A stretch of 35,857 nt of DNA from Gammaproteobacteria bacterium (GCA_027012135.1 JALUZF010000070.1:1-35857); one strand, 5' to 3'; positions 9,331-18,295 are shown, numbered from the stretch's first letter. Notes: generated by a model not told the origin, from the letters alone. Numbers and translations are program-made.

Positions 9331-9412
9331 CCTGGGAGTGCAGGCATCTCTGCCCGCGTAAATAACCCCAGACAGGGTTTTCTGGTATGGACAAGATGCC
9401 CGTTCTTCCAGG
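9331..9412. repeat. Palindromic intergenic element between convergent genes, likely bidirectional terminator
   Basis: An 18-bp left arm (9331-9348, beginning CCTGGGAG and ending GGCATC) pairs with a right arm (9395-9412, GATGCC...CCAGG) with four mismatches. An inner CCAGA...TCTGG dyad lies at about 9368-9385. It sits exactly between the stop codons of the sigma54 activator (+) and the GNAT gene (-). The GGCATC/GATGCC arms resemble dispersed palindromes I recall from many bacterial genomes. There is no long T-run, so the terminator role is inferred from position. Confidence 0.55.
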
Positions 9413-9444
9413 TTAATCATTATCCATTCTGGATTTTATTTTTT

Positions 9445-9885
9445 TCAGCTTAAGATAAAACAGTCTGTACTGGCCTTAAAGCCCAGTTTTTTACAGGCCG
9501 CTGTAGTCATTTCCTGCTGATAATCGCAGTGAACGACAGTTTTAAAGCAGCCGTACTCTTCCGCCAGTTTGGTGGCGTATTTTAATAACTCTATGGCTAT
9601 CTCACCATCATTATCCTTGCAGATCACATCTGTAATTAATGCACTGCTGCTACCTTCATGACTCATCTGCACAATAATAACTAAAGTCAGTGTCCCTGTC
9701 AGACCCTGTTCTGAACTGGCTACAATCTGAAAATAATTACTGTCTTCAAGAATGGACTGGTAAATGGTATTGGCATCATGGCCCTGCAGTGCCTGACCAT
9801 TATCAGCTTCAGGACTGTTGAGCAAAGCCAGGAGTGGCTTGAGATCATCACTGTTTGCTTTTCTTACAATAATATTTTCAGCCAT
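9445..9885 (-). CDS. GNAT-family N-acetyltransferase-like protein
   Basis: The product from the ATG at 9883-9885 has 146 residues and begins 'MAENIIVRKANSDDLKPLLALLN', a typical GNAT first strand and helix. 'TLTLVIIVQMSHEGSSSALITDVICKDN' gives the central strands, and 'AIELLKYATKLAEEYGCFKTVVHCD...AACKKLGF' gives the last helix-strand and the 'CKKLGF' end of the fold. The usual Q/R-x-x-G-x-G/A acetyl-CoA loop is weak (KDNDGEIAIEL), so activity is uncertain. The frame could be extended to 9951, but that would overlap lipB by 59 bases; the chosen start lies 7 nt after the lipB stop. It is the last gene of the long minus-strand cell-envelope/lipoate run. Substrate unknown. Confidence 0.7.
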   Translation of the reverse strand: MAENIIVRKANSDDLKPLLALLNSPEADNGQALQGHDANTIYQSILEDSNYFQIVASSEQGLTGTLTLVIIVQMSHEGSSSALITDVICKDNDGEIAIELLKYATKLAEEYGCFKTVVHCDYQQEMTTAACKKLGFKASTDCFILS

Positions 9886-9892
9886 AAAAATT

Positions 9893-10582
9893 TCAAAGTC
9901 CTTCTTTCCAGACAAGTGGCTTTTCAGGTACGCTCTTATCCGGTATGCCATAGCCGAGGTTTCTGGCCAGGTGGAAAGTCAGTTGTTGTTGCACCAGTTG
10001 AGGGTTTACCTTCTCAATATAGTCACAAAGCTGAACGACTTCAAGATTTTTATAACCGCAGGGATTGATCTGTTTAAAGGGGCTTAAATCCATATTCAGG
10101 TTAAGACTCAGGCCATGAAAACTGCAGCCTTTTTTAATGCGCAGACCCAGTGCTGCGATTTTGGCCTCGTTTATATAAACACCGGGAGCCTCCCTGCGGG
10201 CACAGGCCTGCAGGTCATATTCCGCCAGGGTATCAATAATGCTCTGTTCAATCTGGCTGACCAGGTGACGTACACCCATCCCCCGGCGTCTGATATCAAT
10301 CAGCAGGTAAGCAATTAACTGGCCGGGACCGTGATAGGTAACCTGACCGCCGCGGTCAATGGGGATAACCGGAATATCTGAAGAATACAGAATATGTTTT
10401 TTCTTGCCGTTCCGGCCCAGAGTAAATACTGGCGGATGTTCCAGCAGCCAGATTTCATCAGGGGTATCCGCATCGCGTTGCTCAGTAAAATCCAGCATGG
10501 CCTGCCAGATGGGTTGATAAGCCTGCAGTCCCAGGGTGCGGATTATTATAGTATCGGGTTCTGAAATGTGCGGTTCAGGCAA
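9893..10582 (-). CDS. lipB: Octanoyl-[ACP]:protein N-octanoyltransferase LipB
   Basis: LipB moves octanoate from acyl carrier protein to lipoyl domains of 2-oxoacid dehydrogenases and GcvH, the first step of lipoate synthesis before LipA. At 229 residues the length is usual. The signature '[13 protein letters not shown]' is at 77-89, '[19 protein letters not shown]' carries the catalytic Lys141, and 'INPCGY' carries the catalytic Cys175. The only start that leaves the N-terminus aligned with the family is a TTG at 10580-10582, three bases after the ybeD stop, with no evident Shine-Dalgarno; coupling to ybeD is likely. Gene order ybeD-lipB is conserved in gammaproteobacteria; lipA is not in this window. 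Confidence 0.95.
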   Translation of the reverse strand: MPEPHISEPDTIIIRTLGLQAYQPIWQAMLDFTEQRDADTPDEIWLLEHPPVFTLGRNGKKKHILYSSDIPVIPIDRGGQVTYHGPGQLIAYLLIDIRRRGMGVRHLVSQIEQSIIDTLAEYDLQACARREAPGVYINEAKIAALGLRIKKGCSFHGLSLNLNMDLSPFKQINPCGYKNLEVVQLCDYIEKVNPQLVQQQLTFHLARNLGYGIPDKSVPEKPLVWKEGL

Positions 10583-10585
10583 GGA

Positions 10586-10885
10586 TTAAAGGGCCATTCT
10601 GGTATGTTCATAAGCATTAAGCTCATGATACAGATTATCCAGCTGTTCACGGCTGGTGGCGGTAAAGGTTACTGTGACCGCCAGGTATTTGCCATTGCGG
10701 CTGGGCCGGGTTTTGACATTGGCCGGATCGACATTAGCCACATGCTTCTGACAGACAGTAAGGACATAATCCGCATAATTATCAATGTCCTCACCCATTA
10801 CCTTAAGTGAAAACTCACAGGGAAAATGAAGCAGGTGATCCTTATCAATACTTTCATCATCGGGTTGCAGCGGCTTGTCAATCAT
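10586..10885 (-). CDS. ybeD: DUF493 / YbeD-family protein
   Basis: A 99-residue ACT-like-fold protein of the DUF493 (YbeD) family: 'HFPCEFSLKVMGEDIDNYADYVLTVC' near the N-terminus and 'RPSRNGKYLAVTVTFTATSREQLDNLYHELNAYEHTRMAL' at the end are diagnostic ('SxxGKYxSVTVTxxAxSxxQLDxLYxxL'). Its position between dacA/dat and lipB matches E. coli dacA-ybeD-lipB. Family members have been suggested to influence lipoate metabolism, but the biochemical role is not settled. The start has a good GAGG motif 6 nt upstream. Confidence 0.92.
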   Translation of the reverse strand: MIDKPLQPDDESIDKDHLLHFPCEFSLKVMGEDIDNYADYVLTVCQKHVANVDPANVKTRPSRNGKYLAVTVTFTATSREQLDNLYHELNAYEHTRMAL

Positions 10886-10915
10886 AGTTACCTCAGTAAT
10901 GGCTCAATAATCAGT

Positions 10916-11791
10916 TTATGACTCCGGCAGGGGGTGACCACTGCGCAGATGCTGTTTATAGTCCTGGTAGGAGCGATACATTTCCTGCCAGAGCGGACCG
11001 GGGCGGCCTCGACCAACGATTTTATCATTAAGCCGGGTGACCGGTAAAACCTCTTTGGTGGAACTGGTCAGCCAGATTTCATCGGCCTGCAGGAGTTCGG
11101 ACTCGCTGATGGGCTGTTCCTTTAGACAGATATTTTTATTACGGGCTATCTGTACCACCAGATCCCGGGTAACACCCGGTAATAGCATAGAGCTTTTAGG
11201 CGGGGTAATAATACACTGCTGCTGGACAATAAAAATATTACTGGCAGCTCCTTCAGTGGCATGGCCGTTACGAACCAGAATGGCTTCATCGGCATCCTGA
11301 TCCTGGGCCTGCTGGCGTAATAATACATTGGGCAGTAAAGAGATGGACTTAATATGACAGTTCAGCCAGCGGTTATCCGGCAGTGTAATGGCCTTAACAC
11401 CCTGTTTCACTTTTTCCTCAGAAACGGTTTTTAGCTCAGAAGTCATAATAACTACAGTGGGCTGTGACTGTTCAGGAAAGCGGTGATCTCGTGGGGCTAC
11501 ACCCCGGGTAATCTGCAGATACACAGACTGATCATCCAGTTGATTGCGTTCAATAACGGTAGCAATGGCTGTCTGCCATTGCTCCAGTGTTAATGGATTG
11601 TTAATGCGAATTTCTGACAGGTTGTTAGCCAGTCGCTGCAGGTGGTGCTTAAGGCGAAAGGGATGACCGCCATAGGCCGGAATCACTTCATAAATACCGT
11701 CACCAAAAATAAACCCCCGATCCAGTACGGAAATATGAGCCTCACTGAGCGCCACATAGTGGCCATTTAAATAAACCACAGGTTCAGACAA
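10916..11791 (-). CDS. dat: D-amino-acid aminotransferase (class IV PLP enzyme)
   Basis: A fold-type IV PLP aminotransferase of 291 residues. It opens 'VYLNGHYVALSEAHISVLDRGFIFGDGIYEVIP', typical of D-alanine aminotransferase/4-amino-4-deoxychorismate lyase/IlvE relatives. The PLP lysine lies in 'NCHIKSISLLPNVLLRQQA', and 'EAILVRNGHATEGAASNIFIV' plus 'EIWLTSSTKEVLPVTRL' are the phosphate-cup and specificity regions. Placement beside dacA, mrdA and rodA favours a Dat role, making D-Ala/D-Glu for peptidoglycan, over PabC or IlvE. The start is a TTG (11789-11791), supported by GGAG 9 nt upstream and a 6-nt gap from the dacA stop. Confidence 0.88.
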   Translation of the reverse strand: MSEPVVYLNGHYVALSEAHISVLDRGFIFGDGIYEVIPAYGGHPFRLKHHLQRLANNLSEIRINNPLTLEQWQTAIATVIERNQLDDQSVYLQITRGVAPRDHRFPEQSQPTVVIMTSELKTVSEEKVKQGVKAITLPDNRWLNCHIKSISLLPNVLLRQQAQDQDADEAILVRNGHATEGAASNIFIVQQQCIITPPKSSMLLPGVTRDLVVQIARNKNICLKEQPISESELLQADEIWLTSSTKEVLPVTRLNDKIVGRGRPGPLWQEMYRSYQDYKQHLRSGHPLPES

Positions 11792-11797
11792 GACAAC

Positions 11798-12946
11798 TTA
11801 CTCCAGCATCATTAAGGCACTGTCTTTAGCTTGCTGCCAGAGGCTGCCTTCGGGAATATCTTCCAGGGCAATCAATGGGGAACTGGCCAGTATCTTGCCG
11901 TCCAGTTTTATTTTAACTGAACCCAGTTTCTGACCTTTACTGACTGGTGCTTCCAGAGGCGTATTCATGGTCATGGCTGGTTTCAGGTTTTTATACTGTC
12001 CGCGCGGTATGATAACGGCGATATCATTTGCGACACCCACGGCCAGTTGTTCTTTACTGCCCTTGTAAATACGGATTTTTTTAAGGGTTTTCTGAGCGGG
12101 ATAAATAATATGGGATTCATAAAAACGGAACCCGAAATTAAGCAGTTTCTGAGTTTCCTGGGCACGGGCATTAGCACTGCTGGTACCCAGCACCACGGAA
12201 ATCAGGCGCATATTATTGCGTTTGGCTGAGGCCAGCAAACAATAACCGGCATCTTCCGTATGACCGGTTTTCATGCCGTCCACGCTTTTATCCCGCCATA
12301 ACAGGGTATTGCGGTTGGACTGTTTGATTTTATTGTAGGTGAAATCTTTGGTGGAATACCATTTGTAGTATTGAGGAAATCGTTTTATCAAAGCCCGGGC
12401 CAGAATGGCCAGATCTCTGGCGGTGGTTTTATGGGCCTTGTCAGGCAGACCGGTGCTGTTGACAAAATGGGTATTCTTCATCCCCAGTTCCTGGGCATGC
12501 TGGTTCATCAGAGCGGCAAAGGTGTCCTCACTGCCGGCAATATGTTCTGCCAGGGCCACAGAGGCGTCATTGCCGGACTGAATAATCATGCCCTGCAGCA
12601 GATCTTCCACAGATACCTTGCTGTTGACATTAATAAACATCCTCGAACCGGGGGTTTTCCAGGCTTTTTTGCTGACGGTAACCAGATCATCCAGCTTGAT
12701 ATTGCCTTCTTCCAGCTCAGAAAAAACCACAAAAGCCGTCATAACCTTGGTAATACTGGCAGGTGCAACAGGCATGTCGGCTTTTTTCCGGGCAATAATT
12801 TTACCGCTGTTGTAGTCCATCAGGATATAAGACTTAGCGGCAATATCCGGTGCCCTGGGAATAATTTTCGGGGCAGCCTGCAGAGTATTAATGGTAAAAA
12901 AAGAACACAGTAACAGGGTAAAAAAGTAAGTAAGAATCCGTTTCAT
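11798..12946 (-). CDS. dacA: D-alanyl-D-alanine carboxypeptidase (PBP5/6 type)
   Basis: A low-molecular-mass penicillin-binding protein that removes the terminal D-Ala of pentapeptide stems in the periplasm. The signal peptide is 'MKRILTYFFTLLLCSFFTINTLQA'. The active-site motifs are in order: 'PASITKVMTA' (SxxK), 'QSGNDASVALAEH' (SxN), 'DGMKTGHTEDAGYCL' (KTG). After the peptidase domain comes a beta-rich PBP5 C-terminal domain and an amphipathic end ('EGSLWQQAKDSALMMLE') that likely anchors it to the inner membrane. The start chosen is ATG 12944-12946 (382 residues); the longer frame to 12961 would need a TTG. An extended -10 element (TGTTATACT on the minus strand, 13015-13023) lies 70 bp upstream and could give dacA its own promoter inside the long run. 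Confidence 0.95.
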   Translation of the reverse strand: MKRILTYFFTLLLCSFFTINTLQAAPKIIPRAPDIAAKSYILMDYNSGKIIARKKADMPVAPASITKVMTAFVVFSELEEGNIKLDDLVTVSKKAWKTPGSRMFINVNSKVSVEDLLQGMIIQSGNDASVALAEHIAGSEDTFAALMNQHAQELGMKNTHFVNSTGLPDKAHKTTARDLAILARALIKRFPQYYKWYSTKDFTYNKIKQSNRNTLLWRDKSVDGMKTGHTEDAGYCLLASAKRNNMRLISVVLGTSSANARAQETQKLLNFGFRFYESHIIYPAQKTLKKIRIYKGSKEQLAVGVANDIAVIIPRGQYKNLKPAMTMNTPLEAPVSKGQKLGSVKIKLDGKILASSPLIALEDIPEGSLWQQAKDSALMMLE

Positions 12947-13014
12947 AAATTTGCAGCTCAAATATTCAGGTTAATGATTAATAAATGTCATTATGAGGTA
13001 GTTCTGGAACCTGC

Positions 13015-13023
13015 AGTATAACA
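13015..13023 (-). promoter_or_regulatory. Candidate extended -10 promoter upstream of dacA
   Basis: On the minus strand the sequence TGTTATACT fits an extended -10 (TGnTATAAT with one mismatch). It lies in the 195-bp gap between rlpA and dacA, the largest gap in the mreB-to-lipB run. No good -35 hexamer is visible. Confidence 0.35.
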
Positions 13024-13141
13024 GGCTTGTTTTGTAGTGAGTTGGAATTCTAACTTAAAAACCGGCAAATTAGAAAAACAATTACTCAATTCTAAATTAA
13101 TTGGGCAAAAAAAGTTTTAAAAGGTTCAAACTATTCAGGGA

Positions 13142-14005
13142 TTAATCAATAACCACGCTGGGAGCATTAAAACCCTTTTGGGTCAGGCGTTCAGTCAGAT
13201 TGTCTGCCTGTTCCACATTATCCAGGGGGCCGATGCGTACCCGGTAGAATTTCTGGCTGCCGTTGAGTGTACTGCTGACACTGGCAAGAGTGGAGCCAAG
13301 GGCATTATTTGCCCTGTTTTTCAGGGCATAGGCATTATGGGAACTGACAAAAGCCCCCAGCTGCAGAAAAATACCACTGATTTTTGGAACCGGTACTTTT
13401 GTTATGGTTTCAGACTGTGTATCCGCAACGGGCGCAGGGGCTGAGCGGGCGGTTCTGCTGTTGTTGTCCCAGTTATCCGGATCAATGGCCTCTACTTCCA
13501 CTAGTCCGGTACCGCTGCCTTTTATACCCAGTTTAATGGCCGCGGTATGGGATAAATCAATAATGCGGTTTTCATGAAATGGGCCCCGGTCATTCACTTT
13601 AACAATGACCTGGCGGCCGTTTTTCAGGTTAGTGACTTTGACATAAGTGGGTAAGGGCAGGGTTTTATGCGCGGCAGTCATACCGTGCATATCATAGGCT
13701 TCTCCGCTGGAGGTGCGTTTACCGTGAAACTTGCTGCCGTACCAGGAGGCAATCCCCCGTTCCTTATAGCCTCTGGCCGATTTCATAACATAATAGCGCT
13801 TGCCGAATACCACATAGGAGCCCGGATTACCGGATTTACTGCGCGGTTCTTTTTTGGGGACGGCATCCGGTATCCGGGAAACATCGCCCCAGGAAGAAGG
13901 CGGACCGTCCTTACTGCGGGTATAAATATCCGGTGAACTGCTGCATGCAGCCAGAACAAATGTGATGGTTATAATACTTATAGATCGCAGCAGGTGAAGA
14001 GACAT
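13142..14005 (-). CDS. rlpA: Septal-ring lytic transglycosylase / rare lipoprotein A (RlpA)
   Basis: A 287-residue outer-membrane lipoprotein. The signal ends in lipobox 'LAAC' (Cys21). The RlpA double-psi beta-barrel runs from about 85 to 175 with 'GIASWYGSKFHGKRTSSGEAYDM', 'TLPLPTYVKVTNL' and 'VKVNDRGPFHENRIIDLS', where the Asp of NDRGP is the usual catalytic position. A C-terminal SPOR domain follows (about 210-287, 'FLQLGAFVSSHNA', 'YRVRIGPLDNVEQA'), which binds denuded glycan strands at the division site. RlpA cleaves such glycans in Pseudomonas. It lies between mltB (23 bp upstream) and dacA. Confidence 0.94.
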   Translation of the reverse strand: MSLHLLRSISIITITFVLAACSSSPDIYTRSKDGPPSSWGDVSRIPDAVPKKEPRSKSGNPGSYVVFGKRYYVMKSARGYKERGIASWYGSKFHGKRTSSGEAYDMHGMTAAHKTLPLPTYVKVTNLKNGRQVIVKVNDRGPFHENRIIDLSHTAAIKLGIKGSGTGLVEVEAIDPDNWDNNSRTARSAPAPVADTQSETITKVPVPKISGIFLQLGAFVSSHNAYALKNRANNALGSTLASVSSTLNGSQKFYRVRIGPLDNVEQADNLTERLTQKGFNAPSVVID

Positions 14006-14027
14006 GGTTTTTACTCAAAAAATTTAA

Positions 14028-15071
14028 TTATTTATTCTTTTCAAACCCTTTCTTAATCTCCTGGCTTAACTGATAAACGGCCATGGAATACAGGGTGCTG
14101 TGGTTATAACGTGAGATTACATAAAAATTATTATAGCCGAGCCAGTATTCCATACCAGTTTTTTGTTTCAGAGCCAGCAGAACGGCTTTGGTTTTATCAC
14201 TGACAGACAGTTTACCTGTAACACCTTTGTGTTTAAAATCAGCTACCGTCAGTTTGGGTTTACAGCTGCGTTTACAGGCATCTTTGGGGCTCAGAACGCT
14301 GTCCTTGTTCAGGCTGATCTGATCCGCAACCGGCTGGTCTTTCTGCCAGCCGTGGCGTTTAAAATAATTGGCGACACTGCCAATGGCATCGGCTTCATTA
14401 CTCCAGATGTTCTTGATACCATCACCGTCAAAATCAATAGCATAGCTTTGATAACTGCTGGGAATAAACTGACCCATACCCATGGCACCTGCATAAGAAC
14501 CTTTCTTGCTTAAGGGATCAAAGCCCTGTTCCTTACTCATGAGCAGAAAATACTCCAGTTCACCGAGGAAAAACTGGCTGCGTTTGGGGTATTTAAAACC
14601 CAGAGTGGACAGGGCATCCATAACCCGGTAGCTGCCCTGCCGGGTGCCGTAAAATGTTTCCACACCGATAATGGCGACGATAATTTCCGGGGCGACACCA
14701 TAGACTTCATGGGCATAGTCTATAACCTGCTGGTTTTCTTTCCAGAACTTTATTCCATGTTTAATTCGCCGGGATTTAAGGAAGATATTGCGATATTCAT
14801 ACCAGGGCTTACTCTTTTCTGCCGGACGGCTGATGGCGTTAAGAATTTCCTGTTTGATCTTAATCTGGCTGAATAACTTTTCCAGCTCATCACGATTAAA
14901 GCCATGCTTGCTGACCATCTGATCAATAAAGTTCTGTACTTTGGTCTCTTTGACCAGGCTGCTGCTCCAGGCACTGCCAGACAGGCACAGCAGGCTAAAG
15001 AACAGCAGACTAAAAAACAATTGCCTAAATAAAGGGCTATTTAAAAAAGTATGCTGTATTCCGTTTCTCAT
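14028..15071 (-). CDS. mltB: Lytic murein transglycosylase B (MltB family)
   Basis: A family-3 lytic transglycosylase that cuts the MurNAc-GlcNAc bond forming 1,6-anhydro-MurNAc. The 347-residue product starts at ATG 15069-15071, which has GGA 7 nt upstream; another ATG lies four codons earlier (15083). The signal sequence 'LFFSLLFFSLLCLSGSAWS' has no lipobox cysteine at its end, so a periplasmic form is likely rather than the lipoprotein form of E. coli MltB. The catalytic segment is 'IIVAIIGVETFYGTRQGSY' (Glu in VET), followed by 'TLGFKYPKRSQFF', 'GSYAGAMGMGQFIPSSYQSYAIDFDGDG' and 'SVANYFKRHGW'. It follows rodA by 17 bp within the shape operon. Confidence 0.93.
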   Translation of the reverse strand: MRNGIQHTFLNSPLFRQLFFSLLFFSLLCLSGSAWSSSLVKETKVQNFIDQMVSKHGFNRDELEKLFSQIKIKQEILNAISRPAEKSKPWYEYRNIFLKSRRIKHGIKFWKENQQVIDYAHEVYGVAPEIIVAIIGVETFYGTRQGSYRVMDALSTLGFKYPKRSQFFLGELEYFLLMSKEQGFDPLSKKGSYAGAMGMGQFIPSSYQSYAIDFDGDGIKNIWSNEADAIGSVANYFKRHGWQKDQPVADQISLNKDSVLSPKDACKRSCKPKLTVADFKHKGVTGKLSVSDKTKAVLLALKQKTGMEYWLGYNNFYVISRYNHSTLYSMAVYQLSQEIKKGFEKNK

Positions 15072-15100
15072 AAAGTTTTCCATATTATTACTATGACTCG

Positions 15101-16207
15101 CTAATGGGCTAAAAGTTTTCGATGGGTATGAATGGCCATTAAAATACCAAATCCGGCCATTAATGTCACAATAGAAGTACCGCCGTAACTCACCAGCGGC
15201 AGGGGTACGCCCACAACGGGCAGAATACCGCTGACCATACCGATATTAACAAAAATATAAATCAGAAAAGTCAGTATCACACTGGCGCCCAGCAGCCGGG
15301 CATAGGTGCCGTGGGCATGGGTGGTAATGTAAATGCCGCGAAAGATAATAAACATATACAGGGTCAGTAAAATTAATACCCCGCTGAAACCAAATTCTTC
15401 GGCAAAAACAGAAAAGATAAAGTCAGTATGGCGTTCCGGTAAAAATTCCAGGTGAGACTGGGTGCCGTTAAGCCAGCCTTTGCCAAAGCTGCCGCCGGAA
15501 CCGATGGCTATTTTGGACTGGATAATATGATAGCCGCTGCCCAGAGGATCGGATTCTGGATTAAGCATGGTGAGTACCCGCTGGCGCTGGTAGTCACGCA
15601 TCAGAAATAACCACATAGGCACTGTAAAACTGATCCCGGCGATAATAAAACCGAGGATCAGGCGCCAGGACACACCGGACATAAAAATAACAAATAATCC
15701 GGCACTGCTGACCAGCAGAGATGTGCCCAGATCGGGCTGTTTGGCAATCAGCAATACCGGCACAATCAGAATGGCCAGGGCTGCAAAAATGCGCCGGTTG
15801 CCGGGCGGTATATTCCCGGCGGACAGAAACCAGGCAATCATCATGGGTACGGCCAGTTTCATCATTTCAGAAGGCTGAAAACGGAACAGCCCCAGATCCA
15901 GCCAGCGCCGGGCACCCAGCGCCTTGGTTCCCACCAGCAGGACAGCAATGAGCATAATGGTACCGAAAATAAACAGTACCGGAGACCAGCGGCGCATGGT
16001 ATCCGGGGAAATTTGGGCAATAGCCAGCATGACAGCAAACGCAACCCCAAGACGGATCCACTGGCGCTGCATCAGGGCGATATTTTCACCACCGGCACTG
16101 TAGAGGATCACCTGTCCTGCAGCTATCAGTGCCAGCAAAGCGAGCAGCAGTGTCAGGTCGATATGTATCCGAAAAAACAGGCCCTGCTGGGATGAGCGAT
16201 TAGCCAT
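15101..16207 (-). CDS. rodA: Rod-shape SEDS glycosyltransferase RodA
   Basis: RodA polymerises lipid II during cell elongation together with its transpeptidase partner PBP2. The 368-residue product has about ten hydrophobic segments. SEDS motifs include 'GARRWLDLGLFRFQPSEMMKLAVPM', 'AKQPDLGTSLLV', 'GSGYHIIQSKIAIGSGG' with 'KGWLNGTQSHLEFLPERHTDFIFSVFAEEFGF', and 'LPLVSYGGTSIVTLMAGFGIL'. The Asp of 'PERHTDFIF' lies in the conserved periplasmic loop. The start overlaps the mrdA stop by 8 bases, so the two partner enzymes are translated together. Confidence 0.97.
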   Translation of the reverse strand: MANRSSQQGLFFRIHIDLTLLLALLALIAAGQVILYSAGGENIALMQRQWIRLGVAFAVMLAIAQISPDTMRRWSPVLFIFGTIMLIAVLLVGTKALGARRWLDLGLFRFQPSEMMKLAVPMMIAWFLSAGNIPPGNRRIFAALAILIVPVLLIAKQPDLGTSLLVSSAGLFVIFMSGVSWRLILGFIIAGISFTVPMWLFLMRDYQRQRVLTMLNPESDPLGSGYHIIQSKIAIGSGGSFGKGWLNGTQSHLEFLPERHTDFIFSVFAEEFGFSGVLILLTLYMFIIFRGIYITTHAHGTYARLLGASVILTFLIYIFVNIGMVSGILPVVGVPLPLVSYGGTSIVTLMAGFGILMAIHTHRKLLAH

Positions 16208-18287
16208 GCGCGTATTCCTTGATTTGATGTGCCTGGATTAAGTTTTTATGACTCTGGTATTCTGGCTCGTTAAGGAATAGTGCTGTGTTGTTATGAGTCT
16301 GTTGAATACTGGGTATTGCTTTATTTATTACGGGCTGTTTATGGGCTGATGGCTCTTTATTAGCTGATGGCTTTTTACTAGCAGAAGACTTTTGCTTTGT
16401 TTGTGCAGCCTTTGTACGCGGAGCCTTAAGTTCTTCATCGCTAAACTGGCTCAGATAGGCCTCAATGACCTTACCGGCAATGGGGGCAGCAACGGAGCCG
16501 CCATGGCCGCCGTTTTCTACCACCACGGCAATGGCAATCCTGGGATTAGCAACGGGAGCAAAAGCCATAAACAGGGCATGATCCTTGAGTCGTTCTTCCA
16601 GGTCTTTTTCCTTATAAGAAGCATCCTGGGCCACGCTAAATACCTGGGCTGTTCCGGTTTTACCGGCGATTTTATAACGCATACCAGGCTTGTTTAAGCG
16701 TCGGGCCGTACCCCTGCGACCGTGGATGACTTCGGTCATGGCATGGTAAACCAGTTTCCAGTTAGATGGTCTGTTGACTTTAATCTCCCGTACCAGTTGT
16801 GGGGAAACCAGTCGGGGAATGGGATCGGACTTGCGTTTAATGGAATGCACCAATTGCGGCTGGTAGAGCTTTCCGCCATTAGCCAGAGTGGCAGTCGCCA
16901 GTGCCAGCTGCAGTGGTGTGACCAGTACATAGCCCTGACCAATGCCGGCAATCACCGTTTCGCCAGGGAACCAGACCTGGTTATGCACCCGTTTTTTCCA
17001 CTCCCTGGAGGGCATCAGTCCGCTGCGCTCACCTAGAATATCAATACCGGAACGCTGGCCGAAACCAAAATTGCTCATAAAGTCATGCATGCGGTCAATC
17101 CCCAGCTGAAAGGCCAGGTCGTAATAAAATACGTCACAGGATTCCACAATGGACTTGGTAATATCAGTTTTTCCATGCCCCCATTTTTTCCAGTCCCGAT
17201 ACTTGTGGGACTTGCCTTTGAGCTGATAATAACCGGGACAGAATATTTCATGATCCGGAGCAATCACATTAAGCTCCAGGCCGGCCAGAGTGAAAAACGG
17301 CTTGGTGGTTGAGCCAGGAGGATAACTGCCCAGAAGAGTGCGGTTATAAAGGGGCCGTTCCCAGGAAGTATTGAGTGCTTTGTAGGTTTTTGAATCAATA
17401 CCGTTAACAAACAGGTTGGCGTCATAATCAGGCATACTGAGCATAGCCAGTATATGACCGTTTTGTGGATCAATAGCTACCAGAGCACCCCGTTTGCCCT
17501 CAAAGGCTTCGGCGGCAACCTTCTGTAAATTAATGTCCAGATTAAGGTATAAATCATCTCCCGGTGTGGGATTACTGCGTTCCAGTACCCGTAATACCCG
17601 GCCGCGTACATTGGTTTCCACTTTCTGATAACCGACCTGACCGTGCAGCAGGGCTTCGTAGGATTTTTCAATGCCCAGTTTGCCGGTATGGTTGGTGCCG
17701 CTGTAATTGGTGACCGGCAGGGTTTTTAGTTCTTTTTCATTGATGCGCCCGACATAGCCGACCACATGGGAGGTTTCCCTGCCGTAAGGATAATAACGGG
17801 TTAACTGTGCCTGTATTTCCACACCGGGCAGGCGATGCAGGTTAACAGAGATAATCGCCACTTCTTCATCGGTCAGGCGAAAGCGCAGGGGTACACCCTC
17901 AAAACGGCGTTTGCGTTTAACCTCTTTTTTAAATTTTTTAATATCCACATCGCGGATTTCAATCAGAGTGGCCAGCTCTTCAATCAGCTTATCAATATCT
18001 CTGGTCTGTTCAGGAATGATCTGCAGGGTATAGGAGGGCAGGTTTTCCGCCAGAATAATACCATTGCGGTCATAAATCAGCCCCCGGGTGGGAGGGATTG
18101 CCTGTACGGAAACCCGGTTATTCTGCGACAGTGTAGTAAAGTGATCATGGTTAGTGATCTGCAGGTAAAACAGCCGTGCAGCCAGGATTCCGAACAGCAC
18201 AATGGTAAATACAATAGCCACAATACTGCGGTGCTGAAAAATCCGCAGTTCTATAAAATGGTCTTTAATAAGCTGTTTAGCGGCCAT
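16200..18287 (-). CDS. mrdA: Penicillin-binding protein 2 (elongation transpeptidase)
   Basis: This is the class B PBP that cross-links peptidoglycan in the elongasome. The 695-residue product has one N-terminal membrane segment ('SIVAIVFTIVLFGILAARLFYLQI', about 20-43) and a dimerisation/pedestal domain. The transpeptidase motifs are SxxK 'GSTTKPF' (Ser326), SxN-like 'SCD' and KTG 'AGKTGTAQVF'. It is longer than E. coli PBP2: after the catalytic domain (about residue 620) comes a hydrophilic tail of roughly 70 residues with a short imperfect repeat ('KKPSANKEPSAHKQP'). The ATG is 8 nt after the mreD stop, and the end overlaps rodA. Confidence 0.96.
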   Translation of the reverse strand: MAAKQLIKDHFIELRIFQHRSIVAIVFTIVLFGILAARLFYLQITNHDHFTTLSQNNRVSVQAIPPTRGLIYDRNGIILAENLPSYTLQIIPEQTRDIDKLIEELATLIEIRDVDIKKFKKEVKRKRRFEGVPLRFRLTDEEVAIISVNLHRLPGVEIQAQLTRYYPYGRETSHVVGYVGRINEKELKTLPVTNYSGTNHTGKLGIEKSYEALLHGQVGYQKVETNVRGRVLRVLERSNPTPGDDLYLNLDINLQKVAAEAFEGKRGALVAIDPQNGHILAMLSMPDYDANLFVNGIDSKTYKALNTSWERPLYNRTLLGSYPPGSTTKPFFTLAGLELNVIAPDHEIFCPGYYQLKGKSHKYRDWKKWGHGKTDITKSIVESCDVFYYDLAFQLGIDRMHDFMSNFGFGQRSGIDILGERSGLMPSREWKKRVHNQVWFPGETVIAGIGQGYVLVTPLQLALATATLANGGKLYQPQLVHSIKRKSDPIPRLVSPQLVREIKVNRPSNWKLVYHAMTEVIHGRRGTARRLNKPGMRYKIAGKTGTAQVFSVAQDASYKEKDLEERLKDHALFMAFAPVANPRIAIAVVVENGGHGGSVAAPIAGKVIEAYLSQFSDEELKAPRTKAAQTKQKSSASKKPSANKEPSAHKQPVINKAIPSIQQTHNNTALFLNEPEYQSHKNLIQAHQIKEYAHG

Positions 18288-18295
18288 AATTTAAA

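Noticed and set aside
12371-12913. 180-codon plus-strand frame opposite dacA
   Set aside because: Shadow of dacA; no family resemblance and no start signals.
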